Shown: one piece after another, positions 53,249-62,894 of the stretch | Position numbering within the stretch: the stretch's first letter is position 1 | Layout of the letters: each line of letters starts with the position of its first letter | NCBI GenBank assembly: GCA_965216255.1 | Contig: OZ244148.1 | Coordinates: 5,084,001 to 5,148,000, forward strand | Reading direction: 5' to 3' | DNA length: 64,000 nucleotides | Source of the DNA: G965216255 sp965216255 | Lineage (GTDB): Bacteria > Bacteroidota > Rhodothermia > Rhodothermales > Bin80 | Notes under the pieces: model-generated | Told to the model about the DNA's origin: nothing | Databases searched by the model: none | The model's input: only the letters and a program-made list of their open reading frames with translations | Program-made: the position numbers and the translations under genes

Positions 53249-56200
53249 ATGTCAGTACAAAACGGCCGCTCATCTGGGCGCACCAGCTTCGCAAGAACGC
53301 GCCCCGTGCTCGATTATCCTGACTTTCTCGATGTCCAACTAAAATCCTTCCACGGCTTCCTGCAGGCCGACATCCCCCCGGAGGAACGCCGTGACTTGGG
53401 CCTGCAGGCCGTTTTTGATGAGCACTTTCCGATAGCGGATAGCCGCGAGCGCTATCTGCTTGAGTTCATTGAGTATTCGCTTGATACTCCCAAGCATTCC
53501 ATTGAGGAATGCATTGCGCAGGGACTCAGTTTTTCCGTCCCGCTGAAGGCCAAGTTCCGTCTCTCTTCGCAGGACGATGAAGACGATGATGAAGCCGAGG
53601 AGGCTGTAGAACAGCAGGTATATCTGGGAAACCTGCCGGCGATGACAGAGAGGGGAACGTTCGTGATCAACGGCGCCGAGCGTGTCGTTGTATCACAGTT
53701 GCATCGCAGTCCGGGTGTCTTCTTTGGGCAGAGTGTGCATCCCAACGGCACGGAACTCTACTCTGCCCGGATCATCCCGTTCAGGGGGTCCTGGATAGAG
53801 TTTTCCACGGACGTGCAAAACGTCATGTGGGCCTACATTGACCGCAAGAAGAAGCTTCCGGTAACCACGCTGCTACGCGCACTGGGATTCTCTGAAACGG
53901 AAGAGCTTATTCGCATATTCGATCTGGCGGATACCATAAATACCAGAACAAAGCGTGCATTTCGGCAGGCCATCGGAAGAACGCTGGCTACGTCCGTCAC
54001 GATCGACAAAATTACCGAGATTGTTGACGAGGATACCGGCGAGATCATTGAGGAGCAGTTGTCGCGGGATATCCTTTTGCCCGCGGACCGGGTTGTGGTG
54101 GAAGAGGACTATGAAGTGCTGAAGGAGGCGAAGATTCCCCAGATCTTCGTGTTACGGGAAGACGAGCAGGAAGACGCGCAGGACAAAAGTACGCTTATTC
54201 GAACGCTGAAGAAGGATCCTGCCCATGGGGAGGCGGAGGCGCTGGAATACCTCTACCTGCAGCTTCGCGGCAGCGAAGCGCCCGATATCGAGACGGCCAG
54301 GGGCGTTCTGGAGCGCTTGTTCTTCAGTGCCAAGCGGTACGACTTGGGAGAAGTCGGACGCTACCGCATTAACAAGCGGCTCGGTGTGGACGTATCGCCG
54401 GAAATACTGACGCTGACCCGGGAGGACATCGTCGCCATTATCAAGAAACTCGTTAAGCTGCGCAACGGGCAGAGCAGTGTGGACGACATTGATCACCTGG
54501 GGAATCGCCGCGTCAGAACGGTCGGAGAGCAGCTGGCGGCGCAGTTTTCTCTGGGGCTTGCCCGTATGGCACGAACCATCAAGGAGCGGATGAATCTGCG
54601 CGACGCGGATAGTTTCGCCCCCCAGGACCTGGTGAATGCTCGTACGGTTTCGAGTGTGATCAACACATTCTTCGGGACCAACCAACTCAGCCAGTTCATG
54701 GATCAAACCAATCCGCTGGCCGAGCTTACGCACAAGCGACGCATGTCGGCTTTGGGCCCCGGGGGGTTGACGCGCGAGCGCGCCGGTTTCGAAGTGCGTG
54801 ATGTCCATTACACGCACTACGGCAGACTATGCCCGATCGAAACGCCGGAGGGTCCCAACATCGGACTCATTTCCTCCCTGTGCGTACATGCGCGCATCAA
54901 TGCATTTGGCTTCATAGAGACTCCCTACCGCAAGGTGGTAGACTCAATAGTGACAGACGCGATTACGTATCTGTCCGCAGAGGAGGAAGACGACGCCGTT
55001 ATTGCGCAGGCCAATGCTAGAATTGACGAGGCTGGAAACTTTCTGGATCCACGCGTGCGCTGCCGTCATCGGGGCGATTTCCCGCTCGAGCGCGCGGAGC
55101 ATATCCAATTCATGGACATTGCTCCCAACCAGATTGTCTCGCCGTCTGCTTCTATTATCCCTTTCCTGGAGCACGACGACGCCAATCGGGCGCTGATGGG
55201 ATCCAACATGCAGCGTCAGGCTCTGCCGCTGCTCAAGGCTGAAGCCCCCATTGTTGGTACGGGGCTGGAGCGCCGCGTTGCGAGGGATTCGCGTGCAGTA
55301 TTGGTGGCCGAGGGCTCCGGAACAGTGGAATACGTGGATGCGAGGCGTATCGTCGTGCGGTATGACCGTGACGATCAGGAAGCGCGGGTTGCCTTCGACG
55401 AGCCAGTCAGGGAGTACCGGCTGACCAAGTTCCGCCGGACAAACCAGGACACCTGCATCAACCAGAAGTCCATCGTGCGTACCGGGCAGCGCGTAGAAGC
55501 CGGCTCCGTACTCACGGATGGGTTCGCTACCGACAACGGCGAGCTTGCCCTGGGCAAGAATATCCTCGTAGCATTCATGCCCTGGCGTGGTTACAACTTC
55601 GAGGACGCCATTATCCTTTCCGAGCGGCTCGTGAGTGAGGACATTTACACCTCTATTCATATAGAGGAGTACGAGCTGCAGGTACGGGATACCAAGCGGG
55701 GGGAAGAGGAATTGACACGTGAAATTCCCAACGTGTCCGAAGAGGCGACCAAAGACCTGGACGAGCGCGGCGTAGTCCGGGTAGGAGCCGAGGTGCAGGC
55801 GGGAGACATTATTGTAGGCAAGATTACGCCGAAGGGTGCCACGGACCCCACGCCGGAAGAAAAACTGCTGCGTGCCATTTTTGGTGACAAGGCCGGCGAC
55901 GTTAAGGATGCCTCCCTTAAGGCGCCGCCAGGTATGCAGGGGGTAGTCATAGATACCAAACTGTTCAGCCGCCGCAAACTCGATCCAGCCGCGAAAAAGC
56001 GCGAGCACCAGTCCATCGCGGAGATTGAACAGGAATTTGAGCGCGCCGTTAGGAACCTGGAAGCAGCGCTGGGGGAGAAATTCTTTGGCTTAGTGGAGGG
56101 CATGATTTCGGCCGGACCGCAAACACAGGACGGGCGTGAGGTCGTTACCGCCGGAGCCGTGATTAGACGAGACGACTTCGGCAGTATAGCTCCGCAGGAG

Positions 56201-57079
56201 CTGGATGCGAAGGTGGACGTAACCACGGACGAGGCTGTTAACCGCGACGTGCGTCAGCTTTTCGTTAATTACCGGCGCCTGCGCCACACGATAGATGGCG
56301 AAACCAATGGCCGGAAGCATCGCGTGCAGATGGGTGATGAGCTTCCTCCGGGGATCGTCCAGTTGGCCAAGGTTTATATCGCCAAGAAGCGCAAAATTCA
56401 AGTCGGGGACAAGATGGCTGGCCGTCATGGCAACAAAGGTGTCGTGGCCCGCATTGTGCCCCAAGAAGATATGCCCTTCCTAGAGGATGGGACGCCGGTA
56501 GATATTGTGCTCAATCCGCTTGGTGTGCCTAGCCGAATGAACCTGGGCCAGATCTTCGAGACGATGCTCGGATGGGCAGGTGAAAGGCTGGGCAAGCGCT
56601 TCGCCACGCCCATCTTTGACGGGGCCACGTTGGAGGATCTGATTGCTACGATGGAAGCAGCAGGTCTTCCGGTAGACGGGCGGGCGCAGCTTTACGATGG
56701 CCGTACCGGCAAAGCCTTTGACCAGAAAACGACGGTAGGGCAGATTTACATGCTGAAGCTTAGCCACCTTGTGGAGGACAAGATTCACGCCCGATCGATT
56801 GGGCCGTATAGCTTGATTACGCAGCAGCCCCTTGGTGGGAAGGCCCAGTTTGGTGGACAGCGCCTCGGTGAAATGGAGGTTTGGGCCATGTATGCCTACG
56901 GCGCGGCGAATGTGCTTCAGGAAATGCTTACGTACAAGAGCGATGACGTGCAGGGCCGATCAAAGGCCTATGAATGCGTGGTCAAGGGCGATAACATGCC
57001 AGAGGCCGGTGTACCCGAGAGCTTCAACGTGCTGGTGCGTGAATTGCAGGGCCTGGGCCTCGAGATTCGGCTAGACTGA
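53249..57079 (+). CDS. rpoB: DNA-directed RNA polymerase beta subunit
   Basis: A 1,276-residue catalytic subunit. Conserved parts include INGAERVVVSQLHRSPGVFF, the rifampicin-region FFGTNQLSQFMDQTNPLAEL followed by THKRRMSALGPGGLTRERAG, TPEGPNIGLISSL, GYNFEDAIILSERLV, the lysine-bearing MAGRHGNKGVVA and GGKAQFGGQRLGEMEVWA. The Asp and His of the rifampicin cluster (MDQTN, THKRR) are wild type. No insertion or truncation is seen. Confidence 0.98.
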   Translation: MSVQNGRSSGRTSFARTRPVLDYPDFLDVQLKSFHGFLQADIPPEERRDLGLQAVFDEHFPIADSRERYLLEFIEYSLDTPKHSIEECIAQGLSFSVPLKAKFRLSSQDDEDDDEAEEAVEQQVYLGNLPAMTERGTFVINGAERVVVSQLHRSPGVFFGQSVHPNGTELYSARIIPFRGSWIEFSTDVQNVMWAYIDRKKKLPVTTLLRALGFSETEELIRIFDLADTINTRTKRAFRQAIGRTLATSVTIDKITEIVDEDTGEIIEEQLSRDILLPADRVVVEEDYEVLKEAKIPQIFVLREDEQEDAQDKSTLIRTLKKDPAHGEAEALEYLYLQLRGSEAPDIETARGVLERLFFSAKRYDLGEVGRYRINKRLGVDVSPEILTLTREDIVAIIKKLVKLRNGQSSVDDIDHLGNRRVRTVGEQLAAQFSLGLARMARTIKERMNLRDADSFAPQDLVNARTVSSVINTFFGTNQLSQFMDQTNPLAELTHKRRMSALGPGGLTRERAGFEVRDVHYTHYGRLCPIETPEGPNIGLISSLCVHARINAFGFIETPYRKVVDSIVTDAITYLSAEEEDDAVIAQANARIDEAGNFLDPRVRCRHRGDFPLERAEHIQFMDIAPNQIVSPSASIIPFLEHDDANRALMGSNMQRQALPLLKAEAPIVGTGLERRVARDSRAVLVAEGSGTVEYVDARRIVVRYDRDDQEARVAFDEPVREYRLTKFRRTNQDTCINQKSIVRTGQRVEAGSVLTDGFATDNGELALGKNILVAFMPWRGYNFEDAIILSERLVSEDIYTSIHIEEYELQVRDTKRGEEELTREIPNVSEEATKDLDERGVVRVGAEVQAGDIIVGKITPKGATDPTPEEKLLRAIFGDKAGDVKDASLKAPPGMQGVVIDTKLFSRRKLDPAAKKREHQSIAEIEQEFERAVRNLEAALGEKFFGLVEGMISAGPQTQDGREVVTAGAVIRRDDFGSIAPQELDAKVDVTTDEAVNRDVRQLFVNYRRLRHTIDGETNGRKHRVQMGDELPPGIVQLAKVYIAKKRKIQVGDKMAGRHGNKGVVARIVPQEDMPFLEDGTPVDIVLNPLGVPSRMNLGQIFETMLGWAGERLGKRFATPIFDGATLEDLIATMEAAGLPVDGRAQLYDGRTGKAFDQKTTVGQIYMLKLSHLVEDKIHARSIGPYSLITQQPLGGKAQFGGQRLGEMEVWAMYAYGAANVLQEMLTYKSDDVQGRSKAYECVVKGDNMPEAGVPESFNVLVRELQGLGLEIRLD

Positions 57080-57137
57080 GTCGGTTCCTTGCGAGCGACT
57101 TCCTTCCTTCCTTTTACCCTAACAGGTTTTCTCGACC

Positions 57138-60100
57138 ATGGCATACGGAAAGTCTCCGAAAACCAGCAAGTCATTCAATGGAATCACCATTGGCCTCGCG
57201 AGCCCGGAAAGTGTTCTGGAGCGAAGCTTCGGCGAGGTGCTCAAGCCGGAGACCATCAACTACCGGAGCTTCAAGCCCGAGAAGGACGGCCTGTTCTGTG
57301 AGAAAATATTTGGGCCGGTAAAGGACTGGGAATGCCATTGCGGAAAGTACAAGCGAATCCGCTACAAGGGCATCATTTGTGACCGCTGTGGAGTAGAAGT
57401 GACGCAGAAAAGCGTACGCCGCGAGCGGATGGGGCATATTTCCCTTTCTGTCCCCGTCATCCATATCTGGTATTTCAAGACGCTACCGAACAAGATCGGT
57501 CATCTGCTGGGATTGAAGTCGAAGGACCTCGAGAAGGTCATATACTACGAAAGCTATATAGTGGTGCAGGCAGGTTGCGCCGAATCGGCCGGTGCCGAGG
57601 ACCAGCAATTATTGACGGAAGAGGAGTATTTCGAAATTCTATACAAGATTCGGGAGGACAATAACCGGCTCTCCGACGACGACCCCGAAAAGTTCATTGC
57701 CATGATCGGCGGTGACGCGGTAGAGACTATGCTGAAGCGTCTGGACCTGGAGCAGCTATCGCATGAGCTCAGATTCCAGATCAAGACGGAAACGAGTCAG
57801 CAGCGCAAGTCGGAAGCTTTGAAGCGCCTCAACGTCGTGGAGGCATTTCGGGATGCCAACCGGCGTATGGATAACTATCCTGAGTGGATGGTGCTGCGCG
57901 TGGTTCCGGTCATTCCCCCGGAATTGCGACCGCTGGTACCGCTCGAAGGAGGCCGCTTCGCCACTAGCGACCTGAATGACCTGTATCGCCGGGTTATCAT
58001 CCGCAACAATCGCTTGAAGCGGCTCATTGACATAAAGGCTCCTGAAGTCATTCTGCGCAATGAGAAGCGGATGCTGCAGGAGGCCGTGGACAGTCTGTTT
58101 GACAATTCGCGCAAGGCGAATGCAGTCCGAAGCGATTCAAACCGGGCACTGAAGAGTCTCTCGGACATGCTAAAGGGCAAGCAGGGACGATTCCGCCAAA
58201 ACCTTCTCGGCAAGCGGGTAGACTATTCCGGCCGGTCCGTGATCGTGGTTGGACCCGAGCTGGAGCTGCACCAGTGCGGGATTCCGAAGGAAATGGCAGT
58301 AGAGCTCTTCAAACCGTTCATCATACGCAAGCTCATAGAGCGTGGTATCGTGAAGACGGTCAAGAGTGCAAAGAAGGTGGTAGACCGTCGCACGGCTGAT
58401 GTGTGGGACATCCTCGAAAAGGTGATCCAGGGCAGGCCCGTGATGCTTAACCGTGCTCCTACGCTGCACAGGTTGGGATTTCAGGCCTTTCAACCGGTAC
58501 TGACTGAGGGTAAGGCCATCCAGCTTCATCCGCTGGTCTGTACAGCCTTTAACGCAGATTTCGATGGCGACCAGATGGCGGTCCACGTGCCACTCGGGCA
58601 TGACGCCTGTCTGGAAGCAATGGTGCTTATGCTATCGAGCCACAATATCTTGAGTCCTGCGCATGGTGGTCCGATTACCGTGCCCACGCAGGACATGGTA
58701 CTGGGGCTGTATTACCTGACCAAGTCCCGCAGTGGGGCAATGGGGGAAGGCATGCGGTTTGCCAGTACGCAGGAGGTGCGCCAGGCCTACGATCAGGGCA
58801 TTCTCGCCGAACATACCAAGATCAAGGTGCGGCTGGAGACAGGCGAAGTCATCGATACGTCGGTCGGGCGTGTGCTGTTCAATGAAGTGATTCCGGATGG
58901 TGTAGGGTTCATCAACGAGGTCTTGACCAAAAAAAGCCTGCGGGGAATAATTACGCGGGTGCTGAATGCTACCGATTTCGCAAAGACGGCCCAATTCCTG
59001 GATGCTATCAAGAGGGCCGGATTCGAACACGCCACAAAGGCAGGGTTAACGTTTTCGCTTGCCGACATTGTCATTCCGGGCGAAAAGATCGCCTACATTG
59101 AAGAGGCCCGGGAGGCTGTCACTACAGCAAGCGCCAACTACGAGATGGGCTTCATTACCGACAACGAGCGCTACAATCAGGTCATTGATATCTGGACACG
59201 GACCAATAACCGTGTGGCAGAAGTCCTGTTTGAGACATTGAAAAACGACTCAGAAGGCTTTAATGCCATCTATATGATGGCAGATTCGGGCGCTCGCGGA
59301 TCCAAGGAGCAGATTCGGCAGCTCGGTGGTATGCGTGGCCTGATGGCCAAGCCGCAAAAGAGTTTGGTGGGATCGGCCGGCGAAATCATTGAAAACCCGA
59401 TCGTCTCCAATTTCAAGGAAGGGCTCTCGGTACTGGAGTACTTCATTTCTACGCACGGCGCCCGGAAGGGCCTGGCTGATACGGCGCTGAAGACGGCAGA
59501 CGCCGGCTACTTGACGCGCCGCCTGGTGGACGTCGCGCAAGATGTCACCATTACGCAGAATGACTGCGGAACGCTGCGCGGCATCGCCATCTCCGCTCTA
59601 AAGGATAATGAGACTGTCGTTGAGCCTCTTGCCGACCGCATTCTTGGGCGGGTGTCATTGCACGATGTATACGATCCGCTCACTGATCGGCTTATTGTTT
59701 CCGCTAACGAGCTTATTGATGAGTCCAAGGCGCGGCAGATTGCCGAGACCAGCATTGAAGGGGTAGAGATCCGCTCTGTGCTTGCTTGCGAAGCCCGGCG
59801 GGGCGCCTGTGCACTTTGCTACGGGCGTAATCTGGGTACCGGACGGATGGTTGAAAGCGGCGAGGCAGTTGGCGTGGTGGCTGCGCAGTCAATTGGTGAG
59901 CCCGGCACGCAACTTACGCTTCGGACCTTCCATGTGGGAGGCACCGCCAGCCGTATTGAGGCAGAAAGTACTATCCAGAGTAAGTACTCCGGAGTGGTGG
60001 AGTATTCAAATCTGCGCACTGTCACCTACGAAGGCGAAAGCGGCCCCGAACAAGTCGTGCTGACGCGCCAGGGAGAAATAAGGGTGGTAGATCCCGAACT

Positions 60101-61445
60101 TGACCGCCGGCAGCTGATTGCCTATATCATTCCCTACGGAGCAGAAGTCTTGGTTGCGGAGGGCAGTGCCGTCGAAAAAGGTCAGGTTCTGGCAAGGTGG
60201 GATCCGTACAATAGCGTGATTCTGTCAGAAGTATCCGGCAAGGTCAGGTTCCAGGACATATTGGAGGGGACAACCTTCCGCGAAGAGTCTGACGAGCAGA
60301 CCGGGTTCAAGGAGAAAGTGGTGACGGAAAGCCGGGAACGAACGCTTACGCCGGCCGTGCTCATTCGGACGGGGGACCAGAACGCGACCCGTACGCATCG
60401 CGAGTACCCGCTCCCTGTAAGGGCGCGTATTCAGGTAGATCAAGATGATTCGGTGCAGGCTGGGCAGGTTTTGGCAAAGATTCCCAGACAGTCTGCAAAA
60501 ACGCGGGACATAACGGGTGGCCTGCCACGCGTGACTGAACTCTTCGAGGCCCGCACTCCGAGTGATCCGGCTGTGGTCAGTGAAATTGACGGCGTGGTGA
60601 GCTTCGGGGGCCGCAAGCGAGGAGCGCAGGAGGTTATCGTTACCAGCCGGGATGGCGTGGAGACCCGATCCTACCTGGTTTCGCTGCAGAAACACCTCTT
60701 GGTTCACGAGAATGATTTCGTGCGGGCTGGGGAGCCCCTTTCAGACGGCCAGGTATCTCCGCAGGACATTCTCCGGATCCGAGGGCCGCGTGCCGTACAA
60801 GAGTACCTGGTCAACGAAATCCAGGAGGTTTACCGGCTACAGGGTGTCACGATAAACGACAAGCATATTGAGGTGATTGTTCGGCAAATGATGCAGAAGG
60901 TGCGGGTTACCGATCCAGGCGACACGCCGCTCCTTGAGGCAGACAACATTGCGCGCTTTCAGCTCGAAGAGCTTAACGATGACCTGTATGACAATTTTGT
61001 TGTCGTTGATCCAGGTAACGCCAGCCTGGGTATGGGAAGTCTTATTGATCGGCGTCGCCTGCGCGAAGTCAATTCCGAAATGAAGCGTCATGACCTCAAG
61101 CCGGTTAGGGTGCGAGATACGCAGCCATCTGTTGCTGAACCCATTCTGCTTGGCATTACGCAGGCCGCACTGGCCACGGATTCTTTCGTATCCGCAGCAT
61201 CATTCCAGGAAACCACGAAAGTGCTTACGGAGGCGTCTATTGCCGGCAAAGTTGATCCACTGTATGGTCTCAAGGAAAATGTCATCGTAGGGCATCTTAT
61301 CCCGGCCGGCACCGGCCAGCGAAAATTCCGGGATATCGTGGTCGGGTCCAAGAAGGAGCTGGAGGAACTCCAGGCTGCCATTGCCGGTGATCTCGCTCAG
61401 CGCGCCTCCCCAACAGAGGAAGAAGAGCCGGCACCTGTTCTGTAG
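57138..61445 (+). CDS. rpoC: DNA-directed RNA polymerase beta' subunit
   Basis: A 1,435-residue catalytic subunit. The N-terminal zinc ribbon is CHCGKYKRIRYKGIICDRCGV, the catalytic Mg-binding loop is NADFDGDQMAVHVPL, and GKRVDYSGRSVIVVGPEL, the second zinc site CEARRGACALCYGRNL and AAQSIGEPGTQLTLRTFHVGG follow. The length and inserts between the trigger loop and C-terminus fit Bacteroidota beta'. It ends the operon; no obvious terminator hairpin was found in the following 400 bases. Confidence 0.98.
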   Translation: MAYGKSPKTSKSFNGITIGLASPESVLERSFGEVLKPETINYRSFKPEKDGLFCEKIFGPVKDWECHCGKYKRIRYKGIICDRCGVEVTQKSVRRERMGHISLSVPVIHIWYFKTLPNKIGHLLGLKSKDLEKVIYYESYIVVQAGCAESAGAEDQQLLTEEEYFEILYKIREDNNRLSDDDPEKFIAMIGGDAVETMLKRLDLEQLSHELRFQIKTETSQQRKSEALKRLNVVEAFRDANRRMDNYPEWMVLRVVPVIPPELRPLVPLEGGRFATSDLNDLYRRVIIRNNRLKRLIDIKAPEVILRNEKRMLQEAVDSLFDNSRKANAVRSDSNRALKSLSDMLKGKQGRFRQNLLGKRVDYSGRSVIVVGPELELHQCGIPKEMAVELFKPFIIRKLIERGIVKTVKSAKKVVDRRTADVWDILEKVIQGRPVMLNRAPTLHRLGFQAFQPVLTEGKAIQLHPLVCTAFNADFDGDQMAVHVPLGHDACLEAMVLMLSSHNILSPAHGGPITVPTQDMVLGLYYLTKSRSGAMGEGMRFASTQEVRQAYDQGILAEHTKIKVRLETGEVIDTSVGRVLFNEVIPDGVGFINEVLTKKSLRGIITRVLNATDFAKTAQFLDAIKRAGFEHATKAGLTFSLADIVIPGEKIAYIEEAREAVTTASANYEMGFITDNERYNQVIDIWTRTNNRVAEVLFETLKNDSEGFNAIYMMADSGARGSKEQIRQLGGMRGLMAKPQKSLVGSAGEIIENPIVSNFKEGLSVLEYFISTHGARKGLADTALKTADAGYLTRRLVDVAQDVTITQNDCGTLRGIAISALKDNETVVEPLADRILGRVSLHDVYDPLTDRLIVSANELIDESKARQIAETSIEGVEIRSVLACEARRGACALCYGRNLGTGRMVESGEAVGVVAAQSIGEPGTQLTLRTFHVGGTASRIEAESTIQSKYSGVVEYSNLRTVTYEGESGPEQVVLTRQGEIRVVDPELDRRQLIAYIIPYGAEVLVAEGSAVEKGQVLARWDPYNSVILSEVSGKVRFQDILEGTTFREESDEQTGFKEKVVTESRERTLTPAVLIRTGDQNATRTHREYPLPVRARIQVDQDDSVQAGQVLAKIPRQSAKTRDITGGLPRVTELFEARTPSDPAVVSEIDGVVSFGGRKRGAQEVIVTSRDGVETRSYLVSLQKHLLVHENDFVRAGEPLSDGQVSPQDILRIRGPRAVQEYLVNEIQEVYRLQGVTINDKHIEVIVRQMMQKVRVTDPGDTPLLEADNIARFQLEELNDDLYDNFVVVDPGNASLGMGSLIDRRRLREVNSEMKRHDLKPVRVRDTQPSVAEPILLGITQAALATDSFVSAASFQETTKVLTEASIAGKVDPLYGLKENVIVGHLIPAGTGQRKFRDIVVGSKKELEELQAAIAGDLAQRASPTEEEEPAPVL

Positions 61446-61909
61446 CTTCCGCACCCAATTCGACCTACGCTTCGCCTCAATCCGTCGAGATGGTTGCGAA
61501 TTCTGTCTTGGGCTGCCTACCTGTAGCCGTCTGGTGGCAGTGTGCTCCCGGCAGAAGCCCGTTGCGCTCGACATACTGAGACCGGTGCCCTCAAAGAAGG
61601 TTAGTATTTTACGGCGTTGTTAAGGACAGGTACCATTTCATCGCCGTACGCAGCGGGGTGCAACACCTTGCCCCAACTTTGGGTAAATGCCAATGTTGGG
61701 ATAACCGAAACTCGTCTCTTTTTGCGCCCCAAATATGTTCTGCCCTGATTATCCCGTCCGAGGCCCTGTTTAGAACGGTTTGGACCTTGTTATATATGTG
61801 CAATAACGTGTGTTAACAAGAGCTCGGGCGTAGCTGAGAAGGTGCCTAAAGTGTAGTGCCCAGTGTATTTGTGTGCACCTTATGACTTGTGCTGTGTTAT
61901 CCTTGCCCC
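61446..61909. other. Gene-free stretch after rpoC
   Basis: About 460 bases with no supported gene. A weak hairpin, CCCCAAC at 61671-61677 pairing with GTTGGG about 20 bases later, is the only structure noticed and has no T tract. Sequence from 61910 onward is repeat and transposase remnant. Confidence 0.45.
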
Positions 61910-62020
61910 CTGTTTATCCGTCCTCGCCCACTACAAGGACTGCGCCACACCTACAGGAGGACGGTAAGTGTGTCTTCCTCGCGCTGTTTATCCGTCCTCG
62001 CCCACTACAAGGACTGCGCC
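61910..62020. repeat. Two exact 37-bp direct repeats separated by 37 bases
   Basis: The same 37 bases, beginning CTGTTTATCCGTCCTCGCCC, occur at 61910-61946 and 61984-62020, with a 37-base unrelated spacer. Inside each unit GTCCTCG and the inverse of CGAGGAC-like ends (AAGGAC) can form a short stem with one wobble. The geometry is CRISPR-like, but there are only two copies, no cas genes, and the second copy runs into a transposase frame. Confidence 0.6.
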
Positions 62021-62678
62021 CCCTTCCTTAGCTATCGCCTCGTCCAAAACAAGCGCCAGGGCACAACCGTCAAACAAGGTATCCTCCTTTGGTTCGGAGT
62101 TGACTATGCCGTACCCAAGCACCGGTGGAAAGCCGTCGCTCAGCTCGTAAAGGCACGCTATGCCGGGCAGCACGACCTGGATCTGGTAGCCGTTGATGCG
62201 CAGCTTCGAGAGGCTGCCGAAGACATGGTCGCCCGACTCCGGGCCAAAGACGAAGAATAGGCCCGTAAGGATGACGATCCCATCTGTGAGGTGGATCTCG
62301 ATTCGCCGCAGTACGGCGGACCGCCCCGTTGTGTAGGCTGCAAACGCATCTGCCTCCAGGCATTGAAAGAATAGGGGGATGCACGACGTACTGCTGCAGC
62401 AGGGCCTCTCACACCGCGATGCTTTCCACGGCCCTGGTAGTGACACGCATGATCTTCGCCGCCGGCGAACGCCAGAACTTCTCCTGGATGTCCCTCAAAT
62501 CCTCCATCCTGGAACTGATCGGGCGGCACAAGGGCCAGCCCCTGTCGCTATCCAAGCTCTACCGCAGCAATGACCCGGTGTGGACGCACCGGGAAGTGCT
62601 GCAGCGAACGCTGTTCCAGAGAGCTGTTTTCTCTGCCAGAGACGATCGTGTTCTACGGCTGGATAATCCGACGGATGT
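61975..62678 (+). pseudogene. IS1634-family transposase, front half, broken
   Basis: Readable in pieces: FLSYRLVQNKRQGTTVKQG, then VDYAVPKHRWKAVAQLVKAR, to the stop at 62258-62260. The same frame continues as EVDLDSPQYGGPPRCVGCKR to 62373. ELGMHDVLLQQGLSHRDA and STALVVTRMIFAAGERQNFS follow in other frames, then LSLSKLYRSNDPVWTHREVLQ to about 62660. The order and motifs are those of IS1634 transposases (N-terminal third). Sequence ends at the tandem repeats of an IS21-type element, which probably inserted here. Confidence 0.75.
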
Positions 62679-62793
62679 TGAACGGGTATTCCGATCGAAG
62701 CTGAACACCCAATCCGATCGATCGTGAACGGGTATTCCGATTGATGTTGAACACCCAACCCGATCGATCGTGAACACTTTCTCGGGTACTATA
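62679..62793. repeat. 23-bp tandem repeats at the left end of an IS21-type element
   Basis: Units start with TGAAC at 62679, 62702, 62725, 62748 and 62771, exactly 23 bases apart. Units 1 and 3 (TGAACGGGTATTCCGATYGA) resemble each other, as do units 2 and 4 (TGAACACCCAAYCCGATCGA). Unit 5 keeps only TGAACAC. IS21-family ends commonly carry several such transposase-binding repeats. Confidence 0.7.
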
Positions 62794-62894
62794 GGCCAGC
62801 CGTAGCGGTGGTAGGAACCCGAATTTGGGCCGTCTGCGTGGTGCTGCATATCACTCAGGGCTTTCGTTGCTCTCTTTCACTGTCCGAGAGACCG

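Noticed and set aside
61609..61803. Small minus-strand frame after rpoC
   Set aside because: No family resemblance and no start context; probably chance.
61910..62020. CRISPR array
   Set aside because: Only two repeats, no cas genes in the window, and the second copy merges with an IS1634 transposase frame. Kept as a repeat only.
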